A stretch of DNA of 5,330 nt. It comes from a bacterium UBP9_UBA1432. GTDB lineage: Bacteria > Vulcanimicrobiota > Xenobia > Xenobiales > Xenobiaceae. Below the pieces are notes generated by a model. That model searched no databases. It was given only the letters and a program-made list of their open reading frames with translations, and was not told where the DNA came from. Positions within the stretch are counted from its first letter, which is position 1; the number at the start of each line of letters is the position of its first letter. Below, piece after piece: positions 4,482 through 5,330 of this stretch. The DNA is taken from positions 977 through 6,306 of the forward strand of contig DCTU01000370.1 in the NCBI GenBank assembly GCA_002329445.1, in the 5' to 3' direction. The translations under genes and the position numbers were made by a program.

Positions 4482-5330
4482 GCGGGAATCCCTCCCGACA
4501 GACCGACGAAGGCATCCAGCGGGTCCGGTGCCTGACGAGCTGCTTCCAGCACCAGGCTGGTCCCCTTTTCTCCGGTGGCCAGGTGGACCCGGTCGCACAA
4601 CTCCAGCAGGATCGAGTAGCCCAGCCCCAGCGAGGGAGCCGTCGAGAAGCCGGGCATCAACACGGCCCGAGGGAGGTTGGCGAACGCGATTCCCGGCCCC
4701 ACGTCGTCCAGGCGAAGCCGCACCGCGGCCTCGTCCACGCGAACCTCCAGCCGGCCGGGCGGGCCGTACTTCACCACGTTGGTGGCGGCCTCCGAGACGC
4801 AGGTGACCATGTTGAAGACCGTCTCTGGAAGGAAGTCCTGGGCCTGCATGCACGTCTCGACCCGTTGGCGGGCCTGGGGAACGTCAGCCTTGTCCACCAG
4901 GGGAAGGGAATCCAGCAGCTCACCACAGCCCTCCCAGTGAGCCTCCAGTTCCTCGTATTCGCACAGAATCAGCTTGCCCCGGGTGACCGCCTGCAAGGCA
5001 TCCCGATAGAACTGACGGCGCGTGGCCTCTTCTTCCAGACGGGACTCCACCCAGCGGGCATTCTCCAGCGCCATCCCGGCCTGGGCTCCGACCGAGATCA
5101 GCAGCGAGTTCTTCTCGCGGTTCATGGACTCGCCCTGGGTGGCCAGCACCCACAGGAAACCGATCCGCAGACTGCCGGCCGACAGGGGCACGCAGGCCAG
5201 GCCGGTGTAGCCCTCGAGCTGCACGATCCCGGCCGCGGGATCGGGATCCTTCTCGGGGTCCTTGATCACCCGGATGTTCTGGGTGGGCGCCAGGCGATCG
5301 CAGAAACCGGCGATGGCCTCCTCCAGGCGC
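4475..5330 (-). CDS. GAF domain / RsbT-RsbW-type ATP-binding protein, 5' end outside window
   Basis: 284 residues are visible, starting mid-protein at the window edge. The frame stays open upstream, so the in-frame GTG at 5269 is not taken as the start. Residues 1-93 look like the end of a GAF sensory domain (TGLACVPL, RIGFLWVLA, SVGAQAGMALENARW), followed by a short helical linker. From about 120 comes a GHKL ATPase domain of the anti-sigma/RsbT type: N-box SEAATNVVKYG (179-189), G1 box DDVGPGI (208-214), the RsbT-like PGFSTA (226-231), G2 box SLGLG (233-237), then DRVHLATG and GTSLVLE. No H-box with a phospho-accepting His is seen in the visible part, so this is not an ordinary sensor histidine kinase. 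It likely works in a partner-switching pathway that controls a sigma factor, phosphatase or similar output by binding or phosphorylating a Ser/Thr partner. That role is inferred from domain type. Confidence 0.85.
   Translation of the reverse strand, partial: RLEEAIAGFCDRLAPTQNIRVIKDPEKDPDPAAGIVQLEGYTGLACVPLSAGSLRIGFLWVLATQGESMNREKNSLLISVGAQAGMALENARWVESRLEEEATRRQFYRDALQAVTRGKLILCEYEELEAHWEGCGELLDSLPLVDKADVPQARQRVETCMQAQDFLPETVFNMVTCVSEAATNVVKYGPPGRLEVRVDEAAVRLRLDDVGPGIAFANLPRAVLMPGFSTAPSLGLGYSILLELCDRVHLATGEKGTSLVLEAARQAPDPLDAFVGLSGGIPAF

Noticed and set aside
1..5330. CRISPR arrays, insertion sequences, tRNA or rRNA genes
   Set aside because: No regularly spaced direct repeats, transposase motifs with terminal repeats, or cloverleaf/rRNA signatures were seen on either strand.

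Overview
The window is G+C-rich bacterial DNA with strong G/C preference at third codon positions. It holds three clearly recognisable genes, one unrecognised partial frame, and an intergenic region that looks like a small-RNA locus. The gene content (a long MerR-type regulator, a large M14 carboxypeptidase-like protein, glutathione-type glyoxalase II, a GAF/RsbT-type ATPase) suits a Gram-negative-type environmental bacterium such as Acidobacteriota, Myxococcota or another former deltaproteobacterial line. That placement is a guess from gene style; no marker gene is present.

Layout. 1-120: end of the regulator gene and a possible unrecognised downstream frame on the minus strand, running off the window. 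117-707 (minus): MerR-type DNA-binding protein. 708-838: control region with a 33-bp near-perfect palindrome, a consensus DnaA box among several TGTGGA repeats, and a plus-strand promoter with perfect -35 and -10 hexamers. 839-975: predicted small non-coding RNA ending in an intrinsic terminator. 976-1158: no gene, but a run of strong hairpins. 1159-3441 (minus; probably extending to 3551 through a one-base frame change): a large protein with an M14 zinc-carboxypeptidase fold whose catalytic residues are almost all replaced, followed by a beta-type domain and a long proline-rich tail. 3552-3687: short divergent promoter region. 3688-4440 (plus): glyoxalase II, complete, with all its motifs. 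4475-5330 (minus, 5' end outside the window): GAF domain joined to an RsbT/RsbW-type ATPase, convergent with glyoxalase II.

The genes do not form one obvious pathway. The points most worth attention are (i) the palindrome / DnaA-box / consensus-promoter / small-RNA / terminator unit, which matches no RNA family I recognise and lies divergent from a MerR-type regulator that may control it; and (ii) the M14 protein, which keeps the fold signatures but lacks the zinc and catalytic residues, so it is probably a pseudoenzyme with a binding or scaffolding role.
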